Assembly (NCBI GenBank): GCA_036260375.1
Contig: DASZZZ010000002.1
Coordinates: forward strand, 1-37,669
Origin: DASZZZ01 sp036260375
GTDB lineage: Bacteria; Actinomycetota; CADDZG01; WHSQ01
DNA: 37,669 bases
Direction: 5' to 3'
Shown here in pieces: positions 1 through 8,956 of this stretch. Made by a program: the position numbers and the translations under genes. Each line of letters begins with the position of its first letter. Positions within the stretch are counted from its first letter, which is position 1. The notes below the pieces were generated by a model. The model ran no database searches. It was not told the origin of the DNA and saw only the letters and a list, made by a program, of their open reading frames with translations.

Positions 1-311
1 ATGTGGTCGACCAGATCACTGAGCTTCCTCACGTCATATCGGTACAGATGCTCCCGATGGTTGTCGTGACGCTCATTGATATAGACGGCACCACACCCGA
101 AGTACTCCTTCAGCATGTGCAACACATCGACGCTCTTCGCGCCTTGCACTACAGCGAAGCTGGCTTGGACTTGCCAACCAAGTCTTAGCTTTTCATTCCG
201 ATGAATCGGAACGCTGAAGCAGCCTTCTCCGTCGACGAAGCCGACGATCCACTGCTCGAGTCCTGGCCTTTCCTGCTGATTGTCCGCACCGGACGGATTG
301 TCACTGCTCAT
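1..311 (-). CDS. LAGLIDADG homing endonuclease, intron-encoded, 3' end outside window
   Basis: The minus strand reads an open frame of 103 codons from ATG at 311 to the window edge. The motif WIVGFVDGEGCF (about residues 21-32) is a clear LAGLIDADG helix with its catalytic acidic residue, and it is followed by the FxV..Q..F.V.Q pattern typical of rRNA-intron endonucleases. Such enzymes cut an intronless copy of the host gene and so spread the intron; some also help splicing. The C-terminal part lies beyond position 1, so whether there is one motif or two cannot be seen. Sampled base composition is only about 53% GC, well below the neighbouring genes, which fits lateral arrival. The start codon lies inside a stable hairpin (308-342), and the first codons overlap the probable intron core, so expression may depend on RNA folding. 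Family assignment is confident; activity is not known. Confidence 0.93.
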   Translation of the reverse strand, partial: MSSDNPSGADNQQERPGLEQWIVGFVDGEGCFSVPIHRNEKLRLGWQVQASFAVVQGAKSVDVLHMLKEYFGCGAVYINERHDNHREHLYRYDVRKLSDLVDH

Positions 312-342
312 GCACAGAACCTAATGAGGACCTGTGACATGA
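308..342 (-). other. Hairpin that contains the endonuclease start codon
   Basis: On the minus strand TCATG-T-CACAG pairs with CTGTGCATGA (10 bp, one bulged T). The loop holds a smaller CCT/AGG stem. The 3' arm includes the ATG (311-309) of the homing endonuclease. It may be a peripheral P5 extension of the intron, or a translation switch. Confidence 0.6.
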
Positions 343-426
343 ACGAGTACCGCCGGACACTCGGAGTTTCCAGCAAATAGCGGAGTTTGATCTGGCAGGT
401 CACCCCACCAGAGCGGCAACTCTCTT

Positions 427-2517
<2,091 letters not shown>

Positions 2518-2738
2518 GGCTAGATGCTCGCGCTCGCTATGGAGTTTCCAAGGTCCTGCACGACGGACGAACGCTTCGTCCCCCACGTCGCTTCCCGCTC
2601 CGCCCGCTTCCGGGGCAAAAAAAACCGCCGGCTGCGCGGCGGCCGGCGAGGCGTCTCGTGCTTCGGTCGTCGACCGTCGCTACGTGGACACCTCCGGGAA
2701 CGTGTGGGGCACTCGCATCCTTCCCTCGCCTGAACAGC
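2518..2738 (-). other. 23S rRNA leader region, no 16S or tRNA upstream
   Basis: Between the 23S 5' end and its promoter lies about 220 nt without a credible gene. CCTTGGAAACTCCATAG just before the 23S resembles the end of 16S-23S spacers and a boxA-like element. Further upstream, GGCGAGG (2730-2724) can pair with CCTCGCC (2651-2645) to close a structured domain of about 85 nt, directly followed by a terminator-like hairpin. No 16S, tRNA or 5S sequence was recognised, so this 23S gene appears unlinked from 16S. Confidence 0.6.
2617..2642 (-). terminator. Intrinsic terminator-like hairpin in the 23S leader
   Basis: On the minus strand CCGCCG-CGCAGC-CGGCGG is followed at once by eight T residues, a textbook Rho-independent terminator. 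It lies downstream of the rRNA promoter (2745-2774) and about 100 nt upstream of the 23S. It could end a short leader RNA, attenuate rRNA synthesis or be read through by antitermination. Confidence 0.75.
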
Positions 2739-2744
2739 CGGGCC

Positions 2745-2774
2745 ATTGTACGGACGATGCGACGGAACCGTCAA
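2745..2774 (-). promoter_or_regulatory. Strong sigma70-type promoter for the 23S gene
   Basis: On the minus strand TTGACG (2774-2769) and TACAAT (2750-2745) are separated by 18 bp. Each differs from consensus at one position. Transcription would start near 2738 and run into the 23S. It begins about 90 bp after the stop of the upstream lipoprotein gene. Confidence 0.75.
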
Positions 2775-2865
2775 GTTGGCGCCGTCGCCGGAGCTCGTCG
2801 TGTCCCCGAGGCGAGCGCGTCGCGCGGGCCGCCCGGCGTTCGGCCGCGCCGCGGCCCGGCCAAGC

Positions 2866-3822
2866 TCAGCCGCGGGCGGCGGTCCCGTCGGGCCGAGCCA
2901 CCTGCACGAGACCGAGACCGCCGTCGGCGCCGACGCCACCGACGAGCGCCACCAGCACGCGCTCGCCGTCGGGCGCGTACGACGGATAGTGCGCCGACAC
3001 CGCCGACACGCGACGTGGCTCGCCGCCGTCGGTCGGCACGGCCCACAGCGCCTGCGTGCGCCGGTCGCCGCCGACGAACGCGGAGTAGACGACCGTCGAC
3101 CCGTCGGGCGACGCCGTCGCGGCCCCCGCCACGTGGTCGCGCGGCGTCAACCTCCGGCGGTCGCCGCCGTCGAGGTCGACGACCTCCACGGCGCCGTTGG
3201 GCTCGAGGACGTCGACGACGAGGTGGCCCGACGTGAACACGAGCCGGTCGCGCCCGGCCCACGAGGGGTAGTCCTCCGTCAACCGCGGCGTCCGCGTGAG
3301 GTTCGTCGTGGCACCCGTCGCGAGGTCGAGGCGCACGAGGTCCGCGGGCCGCTCGAGCGCCACGGGCTCCTGCATCGACACGATCGCGTAGTCGCCGTCC
3401 GGCGACACGACCATGCCGCGCCCGGCGCCGAACGGACGGTCGACGTCGACCATCCGCACGACCTCGCCGTCCACGCCCACGATCGCGAGCGTGTCGCCGC
3501 GCTCTCCGTGGCGCACGACGAGGAGCGACTCGGAGCCGGGCATCCACGCGAAGTCCACCACCGTCCAGTCCTCTGGAGTCACCGCCTCGACCGACCCGCC
3601 GTCGGCCGCTACCCCCGCGCGCTGGTTGCCGTCGGGGTCGACGCCGACGAACGCCACGCGCCGGCCGTCGGGACTGAAGGCGCCGCGGTCGAGGATCCAG
3701 CCGCCCGGCGCGAGGCGGCCGCCCGCCTCCAGCGGCCCGCGCCCGCCCGCGCCGGACAGCGGGCCGCAGGCCGCGGCGAGCACCAGCGCGAGCAGCGCCA
3801 CCGACGCGCGCGCGCTCACCAT
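2866..3822 (-). CDS. TolB/PD40-like beta-propeller lipoprotein
   Basis: The 318-residue product starts with a hydrophobic signal and a lipobox-like LAAAC (Cys19), so it is probably lipid-anchored on the outer face of the membrane. The rest is a series of short beta-propeller blades with the FSPDG/VSPDG/ASPDG/YAPDG signatures of WD40-like PD40 (TolB-type) repeats, near residues 49, 147, 254 and 296. Such domains bind proteins or ligands; no catalytic motif is visible. The start codon overlaps the stop of the upstream DNRLRE gene by 7 bp, so the two are probably co-translated and may act together at the cell surface. A specific function cannot be given. Confidence 0.8.
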   Translation of the reverse strand: MVSARASVALLALVLAAACGPLSGAGGRGPLEAGGRLAPGGWILDRGAFSPDGRRVAFVGVDPDGNQRAGVAADGGSVEAVTPEDWTVVDFAWMPGSESLLVVRHGERGDTLAIVGVDGEVVRMVDVDRPFGAGRGMVVSPDGDYAIVSMQEPVALERPADLVRLDLATGATTNLTRTPRLTEDYPSWAGRDRLVFTSGHLVVDVLEPNGAVEVVDLDGGDRRRLTPRDHVAGAATASPDGSTVVYSAFVGGDRRTQALWAVPTDGGEPRRVSAVSAHYPSYAPDGERVLVALVGGVGADGGLGLVQVARPDGTAARG

Positions 3823-4874
3823 CGCGTCGAGTCCAGCCCGACGTTGGTGCCGAGGACCGTCCGGAGCTCGTAGCTCCAGCCCGACGCCAGATTGAGGTAA
3901 CGGGTGTGCTCGCTCACGGCGACTGCGTAGTCGCTCGGCGCGTCGTTGTACTCATCGGGATAGACGTCCTGGACGAACGCGGCGATGCCGGGTGAGTTCG
4001 TCGTCTCGCTGGCGCGCTCGAGCAGGAAGCCGTGGTCGGATGCCGTCGCGCCGGTCCACCTCGCGACGGTGTTGGTGACCGAGAACGTGTCCCATCCCGC
4101 GGCCGTGCGGTCCTTGGTCCCCGTCCCCGTGATGCGCGACGACACGAACTGCCCGCCCCGGACCCCGCCGCCCCACGGTACGCCGGCCTGCGTCTCCCTC
4201 CAGGTCGCGCCGTCGCCGGTGCACGTCCCGGCCCCCGACCCCTCGCGCCAGCTGCGCGTGACGCGGTGCACGTCGACGCCGATGTCGGCCGTGGTCGCGG
4301 AGTAGTACAGCGACAGCTCGGCGGATTCGACGACGGCGTCCGAGGGGATGCGCCGGAGGTCGAAGCGCAGGAGCGGACGGAACGTGTTCGTCGCCGACGT
4401 GCCCACGCGCAGCCCCGAGCTCGCCCCGTAGTTCTTGCACAGGTCGCCCGGCAGCGGGCTGGAGAAGTCGTTGAGGTAGACGGCGCTGCCGTCGGCCGCG
4501 TCGGGCTGCAGCGTCAGCGTCGCCCGCCCCGCGGACGGCAGAGTTACGGTGCGCCCGTTCGAGGTCGTGCCGGCGGTCACGATCTTGTACGTGAACGACA
4601 GCCCGGGCGACGCGGTCGTGTCACGATAACGCGTCACGGCGCGGTCGCCGAGCTCCGCGATCAGGGTTGCGGGCGACGGCGTGAAGCTCGCCGTGCGCGA
4701 GCGATGCACTGCGTACGCGTCGAAACCGGCGCCGGCGTAGCGCGTCCACCGTAGGTCGGCGCCGTTCGAGCGCAGCAGGTCGGGGGCCAGCAGCGACGAC
4801 GCGGTCTGCGCGCGCGCCGACGGCAGCCCGACGCGCGTGACGACCGGCGCCGCCACGAGCGTCGCGGCCAGCAC
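3816..4874 (-). CDS. Secreted DNRLRE domain protein with Fn3-like N-terminus
   Basis: The product has a signal-peptide core ending in SARAQ, then an Fn3-like segment (about residues 38-125). A DNRLRE-type domain follows (about 130-300), recognisable by RPLLRFDLRRIP, AELSLYY, HRVTRSWREG, TWRETQAGVPW and DHGFLLE. DNRLRE domains occur in cell-surface and cell-wall-associated proteins of Gram-positive bacteria. The listed GTG start at 4874 cuts into the hydrophobic signal and has no ribosome binding site. An in-frame CTG at 4958 is preceded by GGAGGA (4968-4963, 4 nt away). It would add 28 residues rich in arginine and give a normal signal peptide, so it may be the real start (380 residues). The downstream lipoprotein gene overlaps its stop by 7 bp. 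Substrate unknown. Confidence 0.75.
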   Translation of the reverse strand: MLAATLVAAPVVTRVGLPSARAQTASSLLAPDLLRSNGADLRWTRYAGAGFDAYAVHRSRTASFTPSPATLIAELGDRAVTRYRDTTASPGLSFTYKIVTAGTTSNGRTVTLPSAGRATLTLQPDAADGSAVYLNDFSSPLPGDLCKNYGASSGLRVGTSATNTFRPLLRFDLRRIPSDAVVESAELSLYYSATTADIGVDVHRVTRSWREGSGAGTCTGDGATWRETQAGVPWGGGVRGGQFVSSRITGTGTKDRTAAGWDTFSVTNTVARWTGATASDHGFLLERASETTNSPGIAAFVQDVYPDEYNDAPSDYAVAVSEHTRYLNLASGWSYELRTVLGTNVGLDSTRW

Positions 4875-4968
4875 GGCGACGACGAGCGCGAGGGTCGCCG
4901 CGCTTCGGGATGGCTGGTCACGCTCCGCACGCGCGCCGCGCGGCGACGCCGTCCGCAGGACGTCCTCC

Positions 4969-5121
4969 GATCCGGAGGCCGGCGCTCGCGCGCCCCCTCC
5001 CTTCCCCCGGATGAACCGTCCGCGTCGTCGCCGACTTGAGTCGCCCGCCCGGGCCCGATTTGGCTCGGCCGATTCAAGCGACCCGAGAGAACCGCGTCAA
5101 GGACGTTTCGGTCGCGACGCG
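4969..5121. other. Intergenic stretch, no gene seen
   Basis: No open frame here has coding character on either strand and no clear promoter was found for the minus-strand pair that follows. The region separates the DNRLRE gene start from the hairpin that follows the LVIVD gene. Confidence 0.5.
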
Positions 5122-5153
5122 CGAGGAGGCCCGCCTCACGGCGGGCCTCCTCG
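5122..5153 (-). terminator. 14-bp perfect hairpin after the LVIVD/PA gene
   Basis: The arms 5122-5135 and 5140-5153 are perfectly complementary around a TCAC loop. The hairpin lies 25 bp after the stop at 5179 of the minus-strand gene. There is no T-run, as is common for terminators in very GC-rich genomes. Confidence 0.6.
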
Positions 5154-5178
5154 GTCGAGCTACTTCGCTACGAGCCGC

Positions 5179-7461
5179 TCACTCGTCGTCGAAGGGACGG
5201 ACCTTGATGATCGGCGAGCGGTCGGAGCCGCACGTCGTCTCGGTGGTCTCCCGCGTGACGGTCGTGCTCTTCACCTCGGCCGTGTAGCGGCCGTTCGGGT
5301 TGTCCCGCACGATCCGCCAGTTGCCGGTGAAGCCGGTGCGGTCGCGCCCGACGAGCTTGCGCTCACCCGTCGCCGAGTTCAGCTTGTAGAGGTTGACCAT
5401 GCGATTCCGGGTGCAGGCCTTGTCCTCGTTGTGGACGCTGCCCCAGAACTCGTGCCGGTAGTTGATCGACACGCTCGAGGGCGACTTGGAGCGGCAGCGG
5501 TCCTGCTCCGTGCAGCCCGTGAACTTGAAGATCCACAGGCCGTCGTCGCGGTCGCTCATGTAGATGAGCGGACGCTTGTCGCCGCGCTTCTCGAGGCTGA
5601 CGCCCCAGAAGTCGTTGCCGTTGTCGTGGCGATACACGCCCTCGGATGCGATGCCGTCCTCGGTCCAGCTCACGATCTTGAGGCCGACCGCGTACCACGA
5701 GATGTAGCCGAGGTCGACGCCCCGCCGACGGTCCGTCTCGATCTCGTGGATCGAGAGCGTGCCCGAGCCGAACGCGTGCTGGCGCTGGAGCGGCTCCGGC
5801 GGCGAGTAGTAGTCGAGGAACTCGCCGGTCTCGAAGTCGTAGAGGTTCAGGTAGCCCCAGCCGTCGAACTGCGACGTGAAGCGGACGTCCTCGCCGACCG
5901 TGCCGATCGCCGGCAGGTCCGCCCCGATGTGCGGCTCCGCGCCGTACTCGGGGTTGTCGCCGAACACGAGGTGCATGGCGCGGTGGCCGGTGCAGCCGCC
6001 GGAGATCGTCGGCTGGTACCCGGGCGTGCCGTTGCTGCCGCAGAGGTACGCGTCGGGGAACGAGCCGGAGCCCGAGCCCGCGTGGTGGTTGCCGATGATC
6101 GCCATGTCCCAGCCGTGCAGCTCGGCCGAGCGGATCTTGTCGGAGAAGAAGCACACGCCGCGCGTCATCACGATGATGCGCTCTTCGCCCGCGGCGTACT
6201 GCGCGTCGTAGTCGGCCGCGTCGGGAACCTCGTCGCGGTCCGAGATGCTGTTGTTGTTGACGTCCTCGACGCAGCCGCTGCCGCCGTAGACGACCGTGCC
6301 CTCGGCCGTGTCGTTCTCGAAGTTCTCCGCGATCGGAACGGTCCAGCCGAACTCGGCGCCCGGGTACTCGCCCGCGTTCGGGCCGGTCAGGATCTCGAAC
6401 TTGGAGCGGAACGGGCCGAAGTCCTCGTCGGTGCCGAGGAAGAACTCGGCGTTCTGGTCCCACTCACCCTGGTGGGCGTTGCCCTCCGGCGGCGTGAAGC
6501 CGAGGAGGTCGTTGTCCGGATAGTTCGTGTCGTAGATGAACACCGGGTTCGCCGGGTCGTCGACGTTCAGGAAGACCCAGCCCGCGTCCCAGTACGACAC
6601 CGCGAGGATGTCGTGGCCGTCGATGCGCTTGAACCACATGTCGTGGTGGAACGCCTCGTCGCCGTTCGCGTCGACCTCGGCGGCCGGCCAGTCCGGCAGG
6701 CCGGTCTCGGTGATGAGCACCGGCGCGACCGGGTTGGTGATGTCCATGATGTCGACGTCGGTCGAGCCCGCCTCGTAGTTGTCGACGAGGACCGCGTACG
6801 CCCTGCTCTGGTTGTCCTGCGTGAAGCCCATCACGCTGTGGACGGAGTTGGCGAACGGGGGCCCGAACACGTCGTAGTCGCCGACGTGCTGCGCGAGCGG
6901 CACGGGCGACGCCGGGTTCGTGATGTCCCACAGCGAGATGCCCTCGGTTCCCTCGAGGTCGCACGCCTCGTGGTTCACGAGGAGGATGTCGCCCGTGAAG
7001 AACTCGTTCTCCACGTGGATCGCGTGGACGCCCTCACCGACGTAGTCGTGCTCGCCGGCGGGGATGAAGCCCACCTTCACCGGGTTCTTCGGGTCGTGCA
7101 CGTCGACCACGTGCACGCCGCCGTTGGGGCACTCGGGGGCCCATGCGGCGAGGTACGCGTAGTTCTTGTAGTAGTGCACGTCCGCGATGCCGCCGTCGGT
7201 GTCGGTCAGCTTCAGACGGCTGATGAGTCGTACGTTGTTCCTCTTGCCGGGAAGATGGCCCCCCGGCTCGTCATGCTGCCCGTCGTCGGGCGGCAGGCCG
7301 GTCTCGGCCGCGCTGTCGACGACTCCGTTGTCCCGCTGCCGCTCGATGGCCCCCGCAGCCTTGCGAGGCGGCTGTGCGAGCGCGACCCCGACGGACGACA
7401 GCAGCAGTCCAAGCGCGGCGACCAGCACCACGGATTTTCTGGTCAAGGTGGGATCCCCCAT
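5179..7461 (-). CDS. Secreted LVIVD-repeat protein with inserted PA domain
   Basis: The 760-residue product has an N-terminal Sec signal ending ALAQ. Beta-propeller repeats of the LVIVD type follow, each with VDI-x-NP-style blade ends (HVVDVHDPKNPV, SLWDITNPASPV, DIMDITNPVAPV, FLNVDDPANPV). A protease-associated (PA)-like segment lies around residues 385-490 (GTVVYGG, ERIIVMTRGVCFFSDKI, AIIGNHH). The C-terminal 90 residues are cysteine-containing and basic. Proteins of this kind are exported and of unknown role; PA domains often bind substrate or protein partners. ATG at 7461 is chosen because a strong promoter (7508-7536) lies just upstream. The longer TTG start at 7536 would fall inside its -35 box. 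Transcription probably ends at the hairpin 5122-5153. No enzyme motif was recognised. Confidence 0.82.
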   Translation of the reverse strand: MGDPTLTRKSVVLVAALGLLLSSVGVALAQPPRKAAGAIERQRDNGVVDSAAETGLPPDDGQHDEPGGHLPGKRNNVRLISRLKLTDTDGGIADVHYYKNYAYLAAWAPECPNGGVHVVDVHDPKNPVKVGFIPAGEHDYVGEGVHAIHVENEFFTGDILLVNHEACDLEGTEGISLWDITNPASPVPLAQHVGDYDVFGPPFANSVHSVMGFTQDNQSRAYAVLVDNYEAGSTDVDIMDITNPVAPVLITETGLPDWPAAEVDANGDEAFHHDMWFKRIDGHDILAVSYWDAGWVFLNVDDPANPVFIYDTNYPDNDLLGFTPPEGNAHQGEWDQNAEFFLGTDEDFGPFRSKFEILTGPNAGEYPGAEFGWTVPIAENFENDTAEGTVVYGGSGCVEDVNNNSISDRDEVPDAADYDAQYAAGEERIIVMTRGVCFFSDKIRSAELHGWDMAIIGNHHAGSGSGSFPDAYLCGSNGTPGYQPTISGGCTGHRAMHLVFGDNPEYGAEPHIGADLPAIGTVGEDVRFTSQFDGWGYLNLYDFETGEFLDYYSPPEPLQRQHAFGSGTLSIHEIETDRRRGVDLGYISWYAVGLKIVSWTEDGIASEGVYRHDNGNDFWGVSLEKRGDKRPLIYMSDRDDGLWIFKFTGCTEQDRCRSKSPSSVSINYRHEFWGSVHNEDKACTRNRMVNLYKLNSATGERKLVGRDRTGFTGNWRIVRDNPNGRYTAEVKSTTVTRETTETTCGSDRSPIIKVRPFDDE

Positions 7462-7507
7462 TCGATTTCCGGCCCCTCGGCGAGGAGCGACGACGACGTC
7501 GCCAGGA

Positions 7508-7536
7508 AAAATAGACCCGCAGACACGCTGCGTCAA
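7508..7536 (-). promoter_or_regulatory. Promoter for the LVIVD/PA gene
   Basis: TTGACG (7536-7531) and TATTTT (7513-7508) are 17 bp apart on the minus strand, immediately after the argH stop. The predicted start of transcription near 7500 leaves a leader of about 40 nt before ATG 7461. Confidence 0.65.
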
Positions 7537-7540
7537 CGGT

Positions 7541-8956
7541 TCACATCGGGTTATTGGCGCGCTTTCTCAGACGCTTGGACTGCCTTCGTATAACCCTGAT
7601 CTGGCGCGCGACTTCCTCGGGGGCCGGCCCGCCGGGCGTGCGGCGCGCCGCGACGTCGCGCGGAGGCACGTCGGCCGGCTCGAGCCGCGGATCGATCTCG
7701 GAGAGCTCGGACGCGACGTCGTGGACGTCGACGCCCGCCCGGTCGAGGTGCGCCACGAGCCGGCCGACGGCGCGGTGGGCGTCGCGGAACGGGACGCCGC
7801 GCCCCACCAGCCGCTCCGCGACGTCCGTGGCCCACGGGGCGCCGGCGTCGGTCGCGGCGGCGAGGCGCTCGACGTCGAACTCGACCGCGGCGAGCAGGTG
7901 ACGCGTCGCGTCGAGCGACGCCTCGACGCGGTCCGCGGCCGAGAAGACGTAGCGCTTGTCCTCCTGGAGGTCGCGGTCGTACGCGAGCGGAAGGCCCTTG
8001 AGCAGCGCGAGCAACCCGGTGACGTCTGCCACGCCGCCGGCCGCCCGCCCCCGGACGAGCTCGGCGAGGTCGGGGTTGCGCTTCTGGGGCATCATGCTCG
8101 ACCCGGTCGCCCACTCGTCGGGGAGCCGGGCGAAGCCGAACTCCTGGCTCGTCCACAGGACGATCTCTTCGGCGAGGCGCGACAGGTGCACGCCGCAGAC
8201 GGCGGCGGCGTACACGAGGTCGCACGCGAAGTCCCGCTCCGAGACCGCGTCCATGGCGTTGTCGAACGGTCGCGCGAAGCCGAGCTCGGCCGCGGCGAGC
8301 GACGGGTCGAGCGGGAGCGTCGTGCCGGCGAGCGCGCCGGCCCCCAGCGGGCACGCGGCCGCGGCGGCGTCCCCCGCCGCCGCGAACCGGGCTCCGTCGC
8401 GCGCGAGGGCGAACCCGTGCGCGAGGAGGTGGAAGGCGAGCGTCACGGGCTGTCCGCGCTGGAGGTGCGTGTAGCCGGGCATCACGGCGTCGCGATGCTG
8501 CTCGGCCCGCCGCGCGACGACGTCGAGCACGTCGGCGACCGACGACGCGAGCCGGGCCGCGGCGTCGCGGCACCACAGCCGCAGGTCGGTGGCGACGAGG
8601 TCGTTGCGGCTGCGGCCGGCGTGGATGCGCGCGCCGGCGTCGCCGAGGCGCTCCGTGAGCACGCGCTCGACGAGCGAGTGGACGTCCTCGTCGCGGGCGT
8701 CGGCGAAGGCTCCGGCGGCCGCGCGCGCCACGACGTCGTCGCACGCGTCGTCGAGCGCGTCGAGCTGGGCCGGCTCCAACAGGCCCGCGGCGACGAGCGT
8801 GCGGGCGTGCGCCTTGGTCGCGGCGACGTCGGCCTCGAGCAGGCGCACGTCGGTCGCCAGCGACGACGTCAGCCGCACGAGCTCCGGGTGCGGCCCGGTG
8901 GCGAACCTGCCGCCCCACGGCACGTCGCCGGGCCCGAGCGGCGCGTCCGCGCTCAC
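7541..8956 (-). CDS. argH: Argininosuccinate lyase
   Basis: This 471-residue enzyme splits argininosuccinate into arginine and fumarate, the last step of arginine synthesis in the cytoplasm. The fumarase/lyase superfamily signature GSSMMPQKRNP is present near residue 285, with GRSRNDL near 115 and GYTHLQRGQP near 165. The N-terminus has the normal WGGRF motif. Length is normal for ArgH. The GTG start at 8956 overlaps the argG stop in GTGA, which indicates translational coupling with argG. It is the last gene of the argR-argG-argH operon; a new promoter starts right after it. The C-terminal tail is basic (RRQSKRLRKRANNPM). Confidence 0.97.
   Translation of the reverse strand: MSADAPLGPGDVPWGGRFATGPHPELVRLTSSLATDVRLLEADVAATKAHARTLVAAGLLEPAQLDALDDACDDVVARAAAGAFADARDEDVHSLVERVLTERLGDAGARIHAGRSRNDLVATDLRLWCRDAAARLASSVADVLDVVARRAEQHRDAVMPGYTHLQRGQPVTLAFHLLAHGFALARDGARFAAAGDAAAAACPLGAGALAGTTLPLDPSLAAAELGFARPFDNAMDAVSERDFACDLVYAAAVCGVHLSRLAEEIVLWTSQEFGFARLPDEWATGSSMMPQKRNPDLAELVRGRAAGGVADVTGLLALLKGLPLAYDRDLQEDKRYVFSAADRVEASLDATRHLLAAVEFDVERLAAATDAGAPWATDVAERLVGRGVPFRDAHRAVGRLVAHLDRAGVDVHDVASELSEIDPRLEPADVPPRDVAARRTPGGPAPEEVARQIRVIRRQSKRLRKRANNPM

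Larger units (their letters stand above)
1..426 (-). mobile_element. Group I intron in 23S rRNA helix 69 (5' part)
   Basis: Read on the minus strand, the 23S sequence stops matching after GCGGUAA. A P1 helix can be drawn: exon GCGGU (431-427) pairs with GCCGC (417-413) and ends in the U-G wobble expected at a group I 5' splice site, so the intron begins at 426. Downstream are a P2-like hairpin TCTGG/CCAGA (412-391) and a P element ATTTGCTGGAAAC (378-366). A P5-like stem CGAGT/ACTCG follows, and then a Q-like AATCAGCAGG inside the endonuclease frame whose CAGCA can pair with TGCTG of P4. The P7, R and S elements and the 3' splice site lie outside the window. The insertion point corresponds to just after U1911 in E. 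coli numbering, by hand alignment. Confidence 0.85.

Noticed and set aside
3..188. Open frame on the plus strand at the left edge
   Set aside because: It is the complement of the LAGLIDADG gene, whose minus-strand frame has the clear motif.
2645..2730. tRNA or 5S gene in the 23S leader
   Set aside because: A 7-bp closing stem is present, but there is no T-arm consensus, anticodon arm or 5S sequence.
7462..7536. TTG 7536 as start of the LVIVD/PA gene
   Set aside because: It lies in the -35 box of a strong promoter and would put 25 residues before a normal signal peptide.
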